A model generated the notes under the pieces. The model ran no database searches. It was given only the letters and a program-made list of their open reading frames with translations, and was not told where the DNA came from. Position numbers and translations under genes: made by a program. From assembly GCA_963755635.1 (NCBI GenBank), contig CAVWKS010000024.1:55659-119658 (forward strand): a DNA stretch of 64,000 nt, given 5' to 3'. Source of the stretch: AC-32 sp963755635 (GTDB lineage: Bacteria > Actinomycetota > Thermoleophilia > Gaiellales > Gaiellaceae). This document shows, in pieces, positions 13,935-23,213 of this stretch (position 1 is the stretch's first letter; the number at the start of each line of letters is the position of its first letter).

Positions 13935-16391
13935 GTGCGGGGCGCGCAGCTCCTCGTCCTGAACGGGTTCGCGCTCGCTCAGCCGCTGCTCGACATCCTC
14001 AGCCGCAACCCGGCGTTCTTCGCGATCCGCGGCTCGTCGAGCTCCGAGATCGTGCTCTTCGCGCTCTTCCTGGTCTTCGTCCCGCCTGCGGCGCTACTCG
14101 CGATCGAGCTGCTCGTCGGGCTCGTGAGCCGCCCGGCCGCCGCCGTCCTTCACCTCGTCTTCGTCGGCGCCCTCGTCGCCGTCGTCGTCCTGCACGCGAT
14201 CACGAACGACTCGAGCCTGACCGGCGCGGCGTCGCTCGTCGTCGCGGCCGCGGCGGGCATCGGCGGCGCGATCCTCTACGCGCGTACCCCGCTCGCCCGC
14301 TCGTTCCTGACGGTGCTCACGCCGGCGCCGTTCATCTTCCTCGCGCTCTTCCTCTCGAGCTCGGGGATCTCGAAGCTCGTCTTCGTCCACACGCCGCCGG
14401 TCAAGCAAGGTCACGTCAAGACGAAGGCAAAGACGCCGGTCGTGCTGATCGTCTTCGACGAGTTCGCGCCGGTCTCGTTGATGGAGCGTGGCGAGCGGAT
14501 CGACGGGAAGCGCTACCCCAACTTCGCGCGGCTCGCCCGCACCTCGACCTGGTACCGGAGCGCCACCACTGTGCAGTGGCTGACCGAGGTGGCCGTGCCG
14601 GCGATCTTCACCGGGATCTTGCCGCCGCCGCACAAGAAGCTCTTACCGATCTACTCGGACCACCCGAACAACATCTTCACGCTGCTCGGCGGCAGCTACC
14701 ACGTCCACGCGGTCGAGTCGCTGACGCACATGTGCCCGGCGTCGATCTGCAAGGAGGTGAAGGGCCAGGCCTCGGCGCAGGAGGTCAAGAACACGACCGG
14801 CTCGCTCGCGAACGACGCAAGCGTCGTCTACCTGCATCTCGTCCTGCCACGGCCTTACTCCGACCGGATCCCGCAGATCAGCGACAGCTGGGGCAACTTC
14901 GGCCAGGCCGAGCACGAGACGGAGGTGCGCGCGACCCACTCGGGGCCGCTGCTGCCGTGCGCCCGAAACGTCTGCCGCTTCGCCTCGACGTTCCGGAACG
15001 ACGGCAAGCCGAACCTGTACGTCCTGCACACGCTGCTGCCGCACGTGCCGTACCTCTACCTGCCGTCGACCAAGGCGTACGGGATCGAGGTGCCGGTCCT
15101 GCGCGGCATCCAGCAGGGGATCTGGAAGCAGACGTGGCCCGCGCTGCAGAGCGAGCAGCGCTATCTCCTTCAAACGGAGTACACCGACCGCGCGCTCGGC
15201 TACATGCTGCGCCGCCTGCGGCGGGCCGGGATCTTCGACAAGGCGCTCGTGATCGTCCTCGCCGACCACGGCGTCAGCTTCCGGCACCTGCAGCCACGGC
15301 GCTACCCGACGCCGGGAAACCTCCAGGACATCGCCTTCATGCCGCTCTTCGTCAAGCTTCCGCACCAGCATCGCGGCCGGATCGACGACGGGCTCGCCCG
15401 CACGATCGACGTCGTCCCGACGATCGCCCGCTACCTGCACGTGCGGATCCCGTACCACGTCGACGGGAGGCCGCTGATCGGGCGGCGTCTGCCGCAGGAC
15501 GGCACGGTCTCGCTTCTGATCGGCAACGGCAAGTACGCGACCGCGCGGCTCTCCGATCTTCAGGCGCTGCGCCGGCAGGCGCTCGCGGAGCAGCTGGCGA
15601 CCTTCGGGACGACGCCCGCCGACCTCTACCGGATCGGGCCGCACCAGGAGCTGCTCGGACGGCTCGTCTCGAGCCTGCCCGTCGCTCCGAGCCGCTCGGC
15701 CGGGGTGCAGCTCGCGAACCAGAGCCTGCTCCAGACGGTCGACCTGCACGCGAACCTGATCCCGACCTGGATCGAAGGTGACCTGACCGGCGGCGTCCAG
15801 GACGGCCAGGATCTCGCGGTCGCGGTCAACGGCCGGGTAGCCGCCGTCACGCAGGCCTTCGACGCCGGTGGCCAGGCGAAGCTTGCGGCGATGGTGCCGG
15901 AGAGCTCCATGCACGACGGCCGCAACGACGTCTCCGTCTTCCTCGTGCACGACGACGGCCGGCTCGAGGAGCTGCGCGGCTCGAGCGTGACGACCACGAT
16001 CCAGGCGCGGGGCGGGGGCGAGGTGATCGCCTCGAGCGGGGGGCAGGCGATCCCGGTTCGCCCGCAGGCCCTGCACGGCGAGGTCCACGTGACCCCCGGC
16101 CAGAACTACGCGTTCACGGGCTGGGCGTCCGACAAGGCGATGCGGGCGAAGATCGACGCGGTGATGGTCTTCGTCGACCGTGAGCAGGTCTACGCGAGCA
16201 AGCTCAGCCTGATCAAGACGCACTCGATGCTCGGGCAGGTCGCGGCGCACCGGAAGTTCGCCTTCCAGTTCGAGCTGCCGCCGGCGCTCCTGCCGAAGCC
16301 GGGCTCGGGGCACAAGGTGCGCGTCTTCGCGGTCCGGCACGGCGTCGCCACGGAGCTGCGCCCCACCGGCACCTATCCCTGGTCGGACTAG
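13935..16391 (+). CDS. Membrane-anchored sulfatase/alkaline-phosphatase-superfamily protein
   Basis: An 818-aa protein. About 4-5 transmembrane helices in the first 150 residues are followed by an extracytoplasmic sulfatase-like domain: VVLIVFDEFAPVSLM (about 168, metal-binding Asp), YPNFARLARTSTWY, LLPHVPYLYLPS, and VIVLADHGVSF (about 440, the metal-binding Asp-His pair). A beta-rich C-terminal region (about 600-818) follows. I see no Cys/Ser-x-Pro-x-Arg sulfatase signature, so a phosphotransferase or hydrolase acting on a membrane or cell-wall glycan is more likely. GTG start, directly after the tRNA. Confidence 0.82.
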   Translation: MRGAQLLVLNGFALAQPLLDILSRNPAFFAIRGSSSSEIVLFALFLVFVPPAALLAIELLVGLVSRPAAAVLHLVFVGALVAVVVLHAITNDSSLTGAASLVVAAAAGIGGAILYARTPLARSFLTVLTPAPFIFLALFLSSSGISKLVFVHTPPVKQGHVKTKAKTPVVLIVFDEFAPVSLMERGERIDGKRYPNFARLARTSTWYRSATTVQWLTEVAVPAIFTGILPPPHKKLLPIYSDHPNNIFTLLGGSYHVHAVESLTHMCPASICKEVKGQASAQEVKNTTGSLANDASVVYLHLVLPRPYSDRIPQISDSWGNFGQAEHETEVRATHSGPLLPCARNVCRFASTFRNDGKPNLYVLHTLLPHVPYLYLPSTKAYGIEVPVLRGIQQGIWKQTWPALQSEQRYLLQTEYTDRALGYMLRRLRRAGIFDKALVIVLADHGVSFRHLQPRRYPTPGNLQDIAFMPLFVKLPHQHRGRIDDGLARTIDVVPTIARYLHVRIPYHVDGRPLIGRRLPQDGTVSLLIGNGKYATARLSDLQALRRQALAEQLATFGTTPADLYRIGPHQELLGRLVSSLPVAPSRSAGVQLANQSLLQTVDLHANLIPTWIEGDLTGGVQDGQDLAVAVNGRVAAVTQAFDAGGQAKLAAMVPESSMHDGRNDVSVFLVHDDGRLEELRGSSVTTTIQARGGGEVIASSGGQAIPVRPQALHGEVHVTPGQNYAFTGWASDKAMRAKIDAVMVFVDREQVYASKLSLIKTHSMLGQVAAHRKFAFQFELPPALLPKPGSGHKVRVFAVRHGVATELRPTGTYPWSD

Positions 16392-17693
16392 GACGTTTCG
16401 GCGGCGAGGTCGAGCGGCGGCGTCAGCGGCGTGGCCGTGACCGGCTCGGGTCTCGGCGTTCGCCGGATCCCTTCCGGCAGCCGCCGCTCGAGGGCGAGGC
16501 AACCGAATGCGGAGACGACGCAGACGCCCGCGGCGATCGGCCAGACCGCCAGCGGGTGCCAGCCGAGCAGCGCCCCGCCGACGGCCGGCCCGAGGATCGA
16601 GCCGGCGCTCCAGGACATCGACCCGAGCGCGAAGTAGCGGCCGCGCAGGCGGTCGGGCGCGAGGTCGGCGACGAGCGGCGCCTGCGTCGGCCCCTGCAGC
16701 GTCTCGCCGAGGCCGAAGAACAGCGTCGCGACGATCAAGACCAGGGCGGCCGAGGTCCCGGTCAGCAGGCCGCCGGCGGCGAGGACGATCAGCGCCGCGA
16801 TCGCCCACAGGACGTTCATCAGCGCGAGCGCGGCCATCCTGCGCCGGCCCTCGAGCGCCTTCGCGACGGGGAGCTGGATGATCACGATCAGGAGCGTGTT
16901 CGCGAGCCAGATCAGCCCGATCCAGCGCTCGCCGACGCCCGCGTAGTTCTTCGCGAAGGGCGGGAGGAGCGCGAACACCTCGTAGCCGACCGCGACGAAG
17001 AGGACGTTGAGGCCGAGCAGCCAGACGAAGTTGCGGTCGCGGATGACTGCGCGGTAGCCGCCGGCTTCTTCCTCGAGGCGCCTCCTCGTCCTCCGCGGGC
17101 GGCTCGGTCACGGTCGAGAGCACCGCGACGAACACGAGGAACGTGACGGCGTCGAGCACGAACAGCCTCGTGAAGCTCGAGGGATCGGCGGTCGTCGCGA
17201 TCAGGCCGCCGATCACTCCGCCGAGCCCGAGCCCGAGGTTCATGCTCACGCGCTGCAGCGCATAGGCCGAGTGGCGCTCGGACGGCGGTGTCAGCCGCGA
17301 GAGCAGCGTCGACTGCCCGGGCCAGAAGCAGGCCGTCCCCGCTCCTTCCAGCGCGAGCAGCGCGAACGCGTGCCACGGCTGGCGGATCAGCGGGAAGAGG
17401 GCGAACGCGCAGGCCTGCAGCACGAGCCCGAGCAGCAGCGTGTTCCGTCCGCCGATCCGGTCGACGATCGGCCCGGCGAGCAGGCCGGCGCCGAGCGCGG
17501 CGACTCCGCCGAAGGAGAGCGCGAAGCCCGCCTCGGCGAACGAGATCCCGCGCACGTTGTGCAGGTAGATGACGATGAACGGGAAGACGATCCCGTTTCC
17601 GAGCGAGTTGACGACACCGCCCGCCTGCACGAGCCAGACCGTCCTCGGCAGCCGCGGGTCGAGCCGCCGTACGTAGCTGCCGAGGGCCGACAC
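16388..17693 (-). pseudogene. MFS transporter, single frameshift
   Basis: Paralogue of the MFS gene at 3065-4447: the N-termini share PRxVWLxxxGGVxNSLGNGI and the same TM1-TM4 layout. The first half reads from GTG/ATG 17693 to about residue 205. Near 17080-17090 one base is out of place, and the adjacent frame continues as EEEAGGYRAVIRDRNFVWLL and then VFALLPPFAKNYAGVGERW to 16388. No residues appear lost, so a sequence error is as likely as a mutation. Divergent from the racemase gene at 17711. Confidence 0.82.
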
Positions 17694-17710
17694 GGCTCTA
17701 AGGTATCGGC

Positions 17711-18736
17711 GTGGAGCTCGAGGCCCGGAAGGCGACGCTGCGCATGGCCGAGACGTTCGTCATCTCGCGCGGCGCGTCCGACGAGGCGGAGGCTGTCTTC
17801 GTCGAGGTCCGGCACGAGGGCGTCAGCGGCTACGGCGAGGCGAACCCGATCGAGCGCTACGACGAGTCGGCGGACTCGGCGCTCGCGTTCCTGGAGGGGG
17901 CCGGCGAGCTGCTCGGCGACGACCCGTTCGCGCTCGAGGCGATCGGGGCGCGGCTCGCCTCCCGCCCGGGCGAGCAGGCGGCCAAGGCGGGGCTCGACGC
18001 TGCCCTGCACGACCTCTGCGGGAAGCTTGTCGGTGTGCCCGTCTGGAGGCTGCTCGGGCTGGAGCGGGCGGGGCCGCCGACCTCGTGGACGATCTGGCTC
18101 GGCGACCCCGACGACATGGGGCGGCGTGCCGAGCAGGTGCACGGGCGGTTCAGGCGGCTGAAGCTGAAGCTCGGCGGCCGTGACGGGCTCGACGTCGAGC
18201 GCGTGCGCGCCGTTCGCTCCGTGGCCGATGTGCCGTTGCAGGTGGACGTGAACGAGGCGTGGTCGCTCGACGAGGCGCTCGAGGCGCTGCCGCAGCTGGC
18301 TGAGCTCGGCGTCCAGTACTGCGAGCAGCCGCTGCCGGCCGGGGACGCTGACGGGCCGGAGCTGAAGCGGCGCTCGCCCCTGCCGATCTACGTCGACGAG
18401 GACTGCCACACGCTCGCGGACGTCCCCGCCTGCGCCGAGCGCGCGCATGGGCTGACGGTCAAGCTCGCCAAGTCGGGCGGGATCCGCGAGGCGGTGCGGA
18501 TCGCGCACGCCGGCCGCGCACTCGGTCTCGGCCTGATGCTCGGCTGCATGAACGAGTCCGGGCTCGCCGTGTCCGCGGGCGCCCAGGTCGCGAGCCTCTT
18601 CGACCACGTCGACCTGGACGGCAACCTCCTGCTCGCCGAGGACCCGTGGCCCGGCGTCGAGCTCGTCGACGGCGTTCAGCTTCCCCCCGACCGCCCTGGA
18701 CTGGGTGTCAGAGAAGCGCTACCTGATCCTCGCTGA
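17711..18736 (+). CDS. dgcA: Enolase-superfamily N-acyl amino acid racemase / dipeptide epimerase (DgcA-like)
   Basis: A 341-aa muconate-lactonising-subgroup enzyme. The catalytic Lys pair is in RLKLKLGG (KxK, about 155), the metal ligands are in VDVNEAW (Asp), YCEQPLP (Glu) and YVDEDCH (Asp), and the second catalytic Lys is in LTVKLAKSGG (about 255). The family covers L-Ala-D/L-Glu epimerases. Because the next gene encodes a DUF1611 protein overlapping by 32 bases, I favour the DgcA role: racemising N-acetyl-D-glutamate in D-Glu catabolism. TAAGGT lies six bases before GTG 17711. Confidence 0.8.
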   Translation: MELEARKATLRMAETFVISRGASDEAEAVFVEVRHEGVSGYGEANPIERYDESADSALAFLEGAGELLGDDPFALEAIGARLASRPGEQAAKAGLDAALHDLCGKLVGVPVWRLLGLERAGPPTSWTIWLGDPDDMGRRAEQVHGRFRRLKLKLGGRDGLDVERVRAVRSVADVPLQVDVNEAWSLDEALEALPQLAELGVQYCEQPLPAGDADGPELKRRSPLPIYVDEDCHTLADVPACAERAHGLTVKLAKSGGIREAVRIAHAGRALGLGLMLGCMNESGLAVSAGAQVASLFDHVDLDGNLLLAEDPWPGVELVDGVQLPPDRPGLGVREALPDPR

Positions 18737-19760
18737 GGGCCGCTCCGGCGACCCGCACTACGGGAAGACGGCGCGCGGGGTGATCCGCTACGCGCCCGAC
18801 CCGGCCGTCGTCGTCGTCGACTCGACCCGCCCCGGCGAGACGCTCGACGGCGTCCCGGTGGTCGCCTCGGTTGCCGACGCGCTCCCGTACGAGCCGACGA
18901 CCGCGCTCGTCGGCGTCGCGACCCAGGGCGGACGCTTCCCGCCGGCCTGGCGCGAGCTGCTGAAAGCGTGCATCGAGGCCGGGCTCGACGTCGAGAACGG
19001 CCTGCACGAGTTCCTGGGCGACGACCCGGAGCTGGCCGAGCTCGCGAGCCGGCGCGGCGTCGAGCTGCGCGACCTGCGGCGACCGCCGACCGGGCTCGAC
19101 GTCCCGACCGGCGAGAACCTGCGCATCCCGGCGCAGATCGCGCTCACGGTCGGCTCGGACTGCGCGATCGGCAAGAAGACGGTCGCGCTCGAGCTCGACC
19201 TCGAGGCGCGCCGCCGCGGCCTGCGTTCCGTCTTCGTCCCGACGGGCCAGACCGGGATCGCGATCGCAGGCTGGGGAATCGCGGTCGACGCCGTGGTCGC
19301 CGACTTCCTCGCGGGAGCGGCCGAGCGGCTCGTCGTCGAGGGCCACAGGCGCGGCGGTGAGCTGCTCTTCGTCGAAGGGCAGGGCTCGCTCGCCCATCCG
19401 GCGTACTCGGGCGTCACGCTCGGCCTGATCCACGGCGCCGCGCCGCACGTCTTCGTCCTCTGCCACCGAGCGGGCGCGACCGTGATCGAGGGCTATCCCG
19501 AGCATCCGCTGCCGAGCCTCACGGAGCTGATCGAGCTGCACGAGCGGATCTCGCTCCCGCTGCGCCCGGCCACGGTCGCGGCGCTTGCGCTGAACACCGC
19601 GCACCTGGGCGAGGATCAGGCGCGGCGGGCGATCGAGGACGCCGCGGCAGAGACCGGCCTCCCCGCGGATGACCCGGTCCGCTTCGGCGCGGGCCCGCTG
19701 CTCGAAGCGGTCCGCGCCGCATTCGAGGCTCAAGTCCCGCGGCAGGCCGCCGATCATTGA
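18705..19760 (+). CDS. dgcN: DUF1611 protein, DgcN-like N-acetyltransferase
   Basis: A 351-aa DUF1611 protein. An N-terminal Rossmann-like part (to about 130) is followed by a P-loop-like C-terminal domain with VGSDCAIGKKTVALEL (about 148-163), FVPTGQTGIAIAGWGIAVDA and LLFVEGQGSLAHPAYSGVTL. The family includes DgcN, described as acetylating D-glutamate so that DgcA can racemise it. The GTG start is inside the 3' end of the racemase gene, which indicates translational coupling. Peptidoglycan or poly-Glu turnover would be the D-Glu source (inference). Confidence 0.8.
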   Translation: MSEKRYLILAEGRSGDPHYGKTARGVIRYAPDPAVVVVDSTRPGETLDGVPVVASVADALPYEPTTALVGVATQGGRFPPAWRELLKACIEAGLDVENGLHEFLGDDPELAELASRRGVELRDLRRPPTGLDVPTGENLRIPAQIALTVGSDCAIGKKTVALELDLEARRRGLRSVFVPTGQTGIAIAGWGIAVDAVVADFLAGAAERLVVEGHRRGGELLFVEGQGSLAHPAYSGVTLGLIHGAAPHVFVLCHRAGATVIEGYPEHPLPSLTELIELHERISLPLRPATVAALALNTAHLGEDQARRAIEDAAAETGLPADDPVRFGAGPLLEAVRAAFEAQVPRQAADH

Positions 19761-19832
19761 CGACGAATGAGGACCAACGGCCGCCGCCGCACGTGTAAAT
19801 CTACGCACGGGTCGAACCCGACGAGGAGGACG

Positions 19833-21341
19833 ATGAAGAGGATCACGGGCCTGATTGCCTTGCTCTGCGCCGCCGGCGCGCTCACCGGCGCTGCGCATGC
19901 GGGCATCTCGTTCGGCGTCAGCGAGGACCGGGCGCGGGGGCTCGATCCCGCCGCCTTCTTCGCGACGCTCGGTGACGTCGGCCTGACCCAGAACCGCGCG
20001 TCGCTCACCTGGGACCCGGCCGCGCCGGACGTCATCCCGGCTCAGGACCAGATCCAGGCGTGGCTGCCGCTGGCGCAGGCCGCGGGCGTCCGCGTCATCT
20101 TCTCGGTCGCGGCGAAGAGCCCGCGCGACCTCTCGATCGCCGGCGCGCCTGCGCAGTTCGCGGCGTGGGTCGCGCTCGTCGCGCAGACGTTCCCGCAGGT
20201 CAAGGACTACGTCGTCGGCAACGAGCCGAACCAGCCGTACTTCTGGCAGCCGCAGTTCGACGCAACCGGCCACCCGCTCTCCGCGGCCGCCTACGAGCCG
20301 GTGCTCGCGGACACCTACGACGCGCTCAAGGCTCTCGACCCGACGATCAACGTGATCGGGATCGGCCTCTCGCCGCGCGGCAACGACAACCCGAACGCCC
20401 GCAGCAACATCTCGCGCTCGCCGGTGCGGTTCCTGCACGACCTCGGCGTCGCCTACCGCGAGAGCGGCCGGACGAGGCCGCTGATGGACGAGTTCGCCTA
20501 CCACCCCTACCCCGCGAAGAACACCGACGCGCCCGAGGTCGGCTATCCGTGGCCGAACGCAGGCCTGTCGAATCTCGACCGCCTCAAGCAGGCCGTCTGG
20601 GACGCCTTCAACGGGACCGCACAGCCGACGTTCGACGAGACGCCGTACAGGAGCTTCGCGCCGCCGCTTGGCCTGCAGCTCGACGAGCTCGGCTGGCAGG
20701 TCGCGATCCCGCCGTCGCTCGCGGGCCTCTACTTCGGCACCGAGACGATCCCGCCGGTCGACGAGCCGACGCAGGCGCAGAACTACGTCGACGCGATCCA
20801 CATCGCCGAGTGCGATCCGGCGGTCAAGTCGCTCGACTTCTTCCTGCTCCAGGACGAGCCCGACCTTTCCCACTGGCAGAGCGGCCTCGAGCGGATCGAC
20901 GGCTCGCACCGGCCGTCCTACGACTCGGTCAAGCAGACGATCGCGCAGACCCACGGCGATTGCGAGGGCGTGCCCACGGTGTGGCGGCACTCGACCCAGG
21001 TCTATCTCCCGTTCGTCAACTGGGGCAATCTCACGCACGTGCGGCCGCTGCGCTCGACCCGCTGGAGCTTCGTCGCGGGGGCACGCGAGGAGGCGACGTT
21101 CAGAGCCGGGGTCTTCAAGGCCGGGACGAGCCGGAGGACGATCGCCCGCGCGCTCGCGGGCGGCCGGCCGAAGCCGCTGCTGAGGGCCTCCGGGATGATC
21201 AAGGAGAAGAACCGGGTTGTCATCTTTCCCGCCAGGCGGCTCAAGCGCGGCCGCTACATCTTCGCGATCCGGCTCCAGGCGACGATGAACCCGGCCCGCA
21301 CGACGCAGCTCGTCAGCCGCGCGTTCCGCGTCGGTCGGTGA
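19833..21341 (+). CDS. Secreted glycoside-hydrolase-like (clan GH-A) protein
   Basis: A 502-aa protein from ATG 19833 with GAGGAGG just upstream. The signal peptide (MKRITGLIALLCAAGALTGA) cleaves near AHAG. A TIM-barrel-like domain shows the beta-4 acid/base motif VVGNEPNQPYF (about 130) and a candidate beta-7 nucleophile in LQLDELGWQ (about 290), the GH-A clan spacing. MDEFAYHPYP is another typical strand. A beta-rich C-terminal part (about 400-502) may be an adhesion module. The substrate is unknown. The stop overlaps the aminopeptidase start. Confidence 0.75.
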   Translation: MKRITGLIALLCAAGALTGAAHAGISFGVSEDRARGLDPAAFFATLGDVGLTQNRASLTWDPAAPDVIPAQDQIQAWLPLAQAAGVRVIFSVAAKSPRDLSIAGAPAQFAAWVALVAQTFPQVKDYVVGNEPNQPYFWQPQFDATGHPLSAAAYEPVLADTYDALKALDPTINVIGIGLSPRGNDNPNARSNISRSPVRFLHDLGVAYRESGRTRPLMDEFAYHPYPAKNTDAPEVGYPWPNAGLSNLDRLKQAVWDAFNGTAQPTFDETPYRSFAPPLGLQLDELGWQVAIPPSLAGLYFGTETIPPVDEPTQAQNYVDAIHIAECDPAVKSLDFFLLQDEPDLSHWQSGLERIDGSHRPSYDSVKQTIAQTHGDCEGVPTVWRHSTQVYLPFVNWGNLTHVRPLRSTRWSFVAGAREEATFRAGVFKAGTSRRTIARALAGGRPKPLLRASGMIKEKNRVVIFPARRLKRGRYIFAIRLQATMNPARTTQLVSRAFRVGR

Positions 21342-22463
21342 CCGACCCGAGGCTCGAGCGGCTGGCCGGGTTGGTGGTCGGCTACTCGCTCGACCTCCAG
21401 CCGGGGAAGATCGTCCGGATCGACAGCTCGGCGACGGGCCTGCCGCTCGCGACCGAGCTCTACCGTGCGGCGCTCGGCGTCGGCGCCTTCCCGTATGTGA
21501 ACGTCGAGCTCGAGAGCGTGACGGAGCTGCTCGTCGCGCAGGGCAGCGATGAGCAGATCTCGTTCCTGCCTCCCACCGCCGAGGCTGAGATCGACGCGAT
21601 CGACGCGATCATCACCGTCTGGTCCGAGGGGAACACCCGAGCGCTGACCGGCTCCCCTCCGGAGCGACACCAGCGGCTGATCGCGGCGACGCGCGAGCTG
21701 ACGAACCGCCGCTGGACGCGGATCTCGGCGGGCGAGATGCGCTGGACAGGAGTGCTCTGCCCGGCGCCGGCGCATGCACAGGACGCGGGCATGTCCGTCT
21801 CGGAGTACGAGTCGTTCGTCTTCCGTGCCTGTCACGTGGAGGACGAAGGAGACGCGGCCGGCCACTGGCGGTCCCGGAGCGCCGAGCTGGCGGCCCACGC
21901 CGAGTGGCTCGCAAGCGTCCGGGAGCTGCGCATCGTCGGGCCGGGCACCGACCTGCGCGTGGACGTCTCGGGACGCACGTGGGAAGCCGCCGACGGTCGC
22001 TACAACATGCCGGACGGCGAGGTCTTCACGAGCCCGCTCGAGGCGGAGACCGAGGGCGAGATCAGCTTCTCCTTCCCGGCCCTCTTCCACGGGCGCGAGG
22101 TCGACGGGATCGCGCTTCGGTTCGAGAACGGGAAGGTCGTCACGACCGAGGCGCGGCGCGGCCACGACTTCCTGGAGGCGCTCCTCGACATGGACGAAGG
22201 GGCCCGGCGGCTCGGTGAGGTCGCGTTCGGCCTGAACTACGAGATCGACCGCTTCACCTCGAACACGCTCTTCGACGAGAAGATCGGCGGGACGATGCAT
22301 GTCGCCCTCGGGCTCGGCGTTCCAGGAGCTGGGCGGCCTGAACGAGTCGGCGCTGCACTGGGACCTCGTCTGCGACCTCCGCGCCGAGGGCGAGGTCTAC
22401 GCCGACGGCGAGCTCGTCTGGCGTGCGGGGCGCTTCCTGGAGGAGCCCACCACCGTCGCTTGA
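21338..22463 (+). pseudogene. M29-family aminopeptidase, frameshifted near the C-terminus
   Basis: A thermophilic-aminopeptidase (AmpS/PepS) family metallopeptidase of about 374 aa. The GTG start overlaps the previous stop. The frame is intact through LNYEIDRFTSNTLFDEKIGG and TMHVALG. At about 22312-22317 one extra base shifts it, and the neighbouring frame continues as SAFQELGGLNESALHWDLVC, then the normal end at 22463. All metal-binding positions (Glu, His, Tyr, HWD) exist across the two frames, so this is probably a sequence error in a working gene. Confidence 0.8.
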
Positions 22464-22504
22464 CACGAACACGTGTTCGCGTTAGCATGGCGAACACATG
22501 TTCG
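22460..22504 (+). promoter_or_regulatory. LexA-controlled promoter with two SOS boxes
   Basis: -35 TTGACA (22460-22465), exactly 17 bases, then -10 TAGCAT (22483-22488). The spacer contains CGAACACGTGTTCG (22466-22479) and a second box, CGAACACATGTTCG (22491-22504), covers the start site and start codon. Both match the Gram-positive LexA consensus CGAACRNRYGTTCG at every position. The start codon is 9 bases after the -10, so the transcript is leaderless or nearly so. Repression by LexA and induction by DNA damage are expected. Confidence 0.88.
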
Positions 22505-22746
22505 GGAAGATCATCCTCATCTCCGTGCTCGCACTGATCGCGTGGGCGGTCGTCGCCCGCGCCTCGCAGGGGGCGGGGCCGACGCAGCGCTACACGGTCA
22601 AGCCCGGGGACACGCTCTGGTCGATCGCGGCCTCGCACTACGCAGGCGACCCGCGCGACGCGATCTACCGGATCGCGAAGCGGAACCACGTCGCCGGCTA
22701 TGTGATCGTGCCGGGCGAGCGGCTCGTCCTGCCGTCAGCCCGGTAG
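22498..22746 (+). CDS. YneA-like LysM protein, probable SOS cell-division inhibitor
   Basis: An 82-aa protein with an N-terminal transmembrane helix (IILISVLALIAWAVV, residues 5-19), a short linker and one LysM domain (RYTVKPGDTLWSIAASHY ... GYVIVPGERLVLPS, residues 33-80). The layout and length match YneA of Bacillus and the mycobacterial Rv2719c type, LexA-regulated LysM proteins that delay division after DNA damage. Here lexA is not adjacent, but two perfect LexA boxes sit on the promoter. The last 12 bases overlap the convergent SnoaL-like gene. Confidence 0.8.
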   Translation: MFGKIILISVLALIAWAVVARASQGAGPTQRYTVKPGDTLWSIAASHYAGDPRDAIYRIAKRNHVAGYVIVPGERLVLPSAR

Positions 22747-23190
22747 CGGCAGCCCCGCGGTGTAGACACGCTCGCCCTTGAAGAGGCGCTCCTGCGCGTC
22801 CCACGGGAAGAAGATCGCGACCTGCCAGGCCAGGCGCTCGCCGCTCGGCGGGATCCCGAGCCACTCGCCCTCGTGCGTGCCGGTCACGTCCGCCTCCTCG
22901 CAGACACCCTGCGGGCCGATCACGATCCCGCTCAGCTGGAAGTCGATGTCCGGGAACGCGCCGAGCAGGCCGAGGTAGAAGCGCGTCGCGCCCTCGTGGC
23001 CTTCCCAGCGGTGGCCTGTCTGGACGAGCTCGTAGACGCAGTCGTCCGTCAGCGTCGACATCAGGCCCGCGAGGTCGCGCTGATCCTCCGCGATCGAGTG
23101 CCGCTTCCAGAGCTCGCGGATCGCGTCGTGCTCGGCGGCGTCCGGGTCGCGCCGGATCGAGCGCAGGACGGCGTCGTGGGGGTCGTTCAT
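22735..23190 (-). CDS. SnoaL-like / NTF2-fold protein
   Basis: A 151-aa protein from ATG 23190 (MNDPHDAVLRSIRRDPDAAE). The alpha-helical start followed by LWKRHSIAEDQRDLAGLMS, DDCVYELVQTGHRWEGHEGA and FPDIDFQLSGIVIGPQG is typical of the SnoaL-like polyketide-cyclase fold (NTF2 superfamily). The enzymatic role and substrate are unknown. Divergent from rnz by 23 bases. Confidence 0.75.
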   Translation of the reverse strand: MNDPHDAVLRSIRRDPDAAEHDAIRELWKRHSIAEDQRDLAGLMSTLTDDCVYELVQTGHRWEGHEGATRFYLGLLGAFPDIDFQLSGIVIGPQGVCEEADVTGTHEGEWLGIPPSGERLAWQVAIFFPWDAQERLFKGERVYTAGLPLPG

Positions 23191-23201
23191 CGCTGCAACC
23201 C

Positions 23202-23207
23202 TACAAT
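23202..23207 (+). promoter_or_regulatory. -10 box of rnz (leaderless)
   Basis: TACAAT ends six bases before GTG 23214, supporting transcription starting at or next to the start codon. Confidence 0.5.
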
Positions 23208-23213
23208 CGGCCC

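Noticed and set aside
14643..17693. Very long 1016-codon minus-strand frame
   Set aside because: Its first about 205 codons are the real MFS N-terminus; after the frameshift it merely runs antisense through the sulfatase-like gene.
18708..21038. 776-codon minus-strand frame opposite dgcN and the glycosidase-like gene
   Set aside because: Arg/Val/Asp-rich antisense shadow with no domain; both plus-strand genes are well supported.
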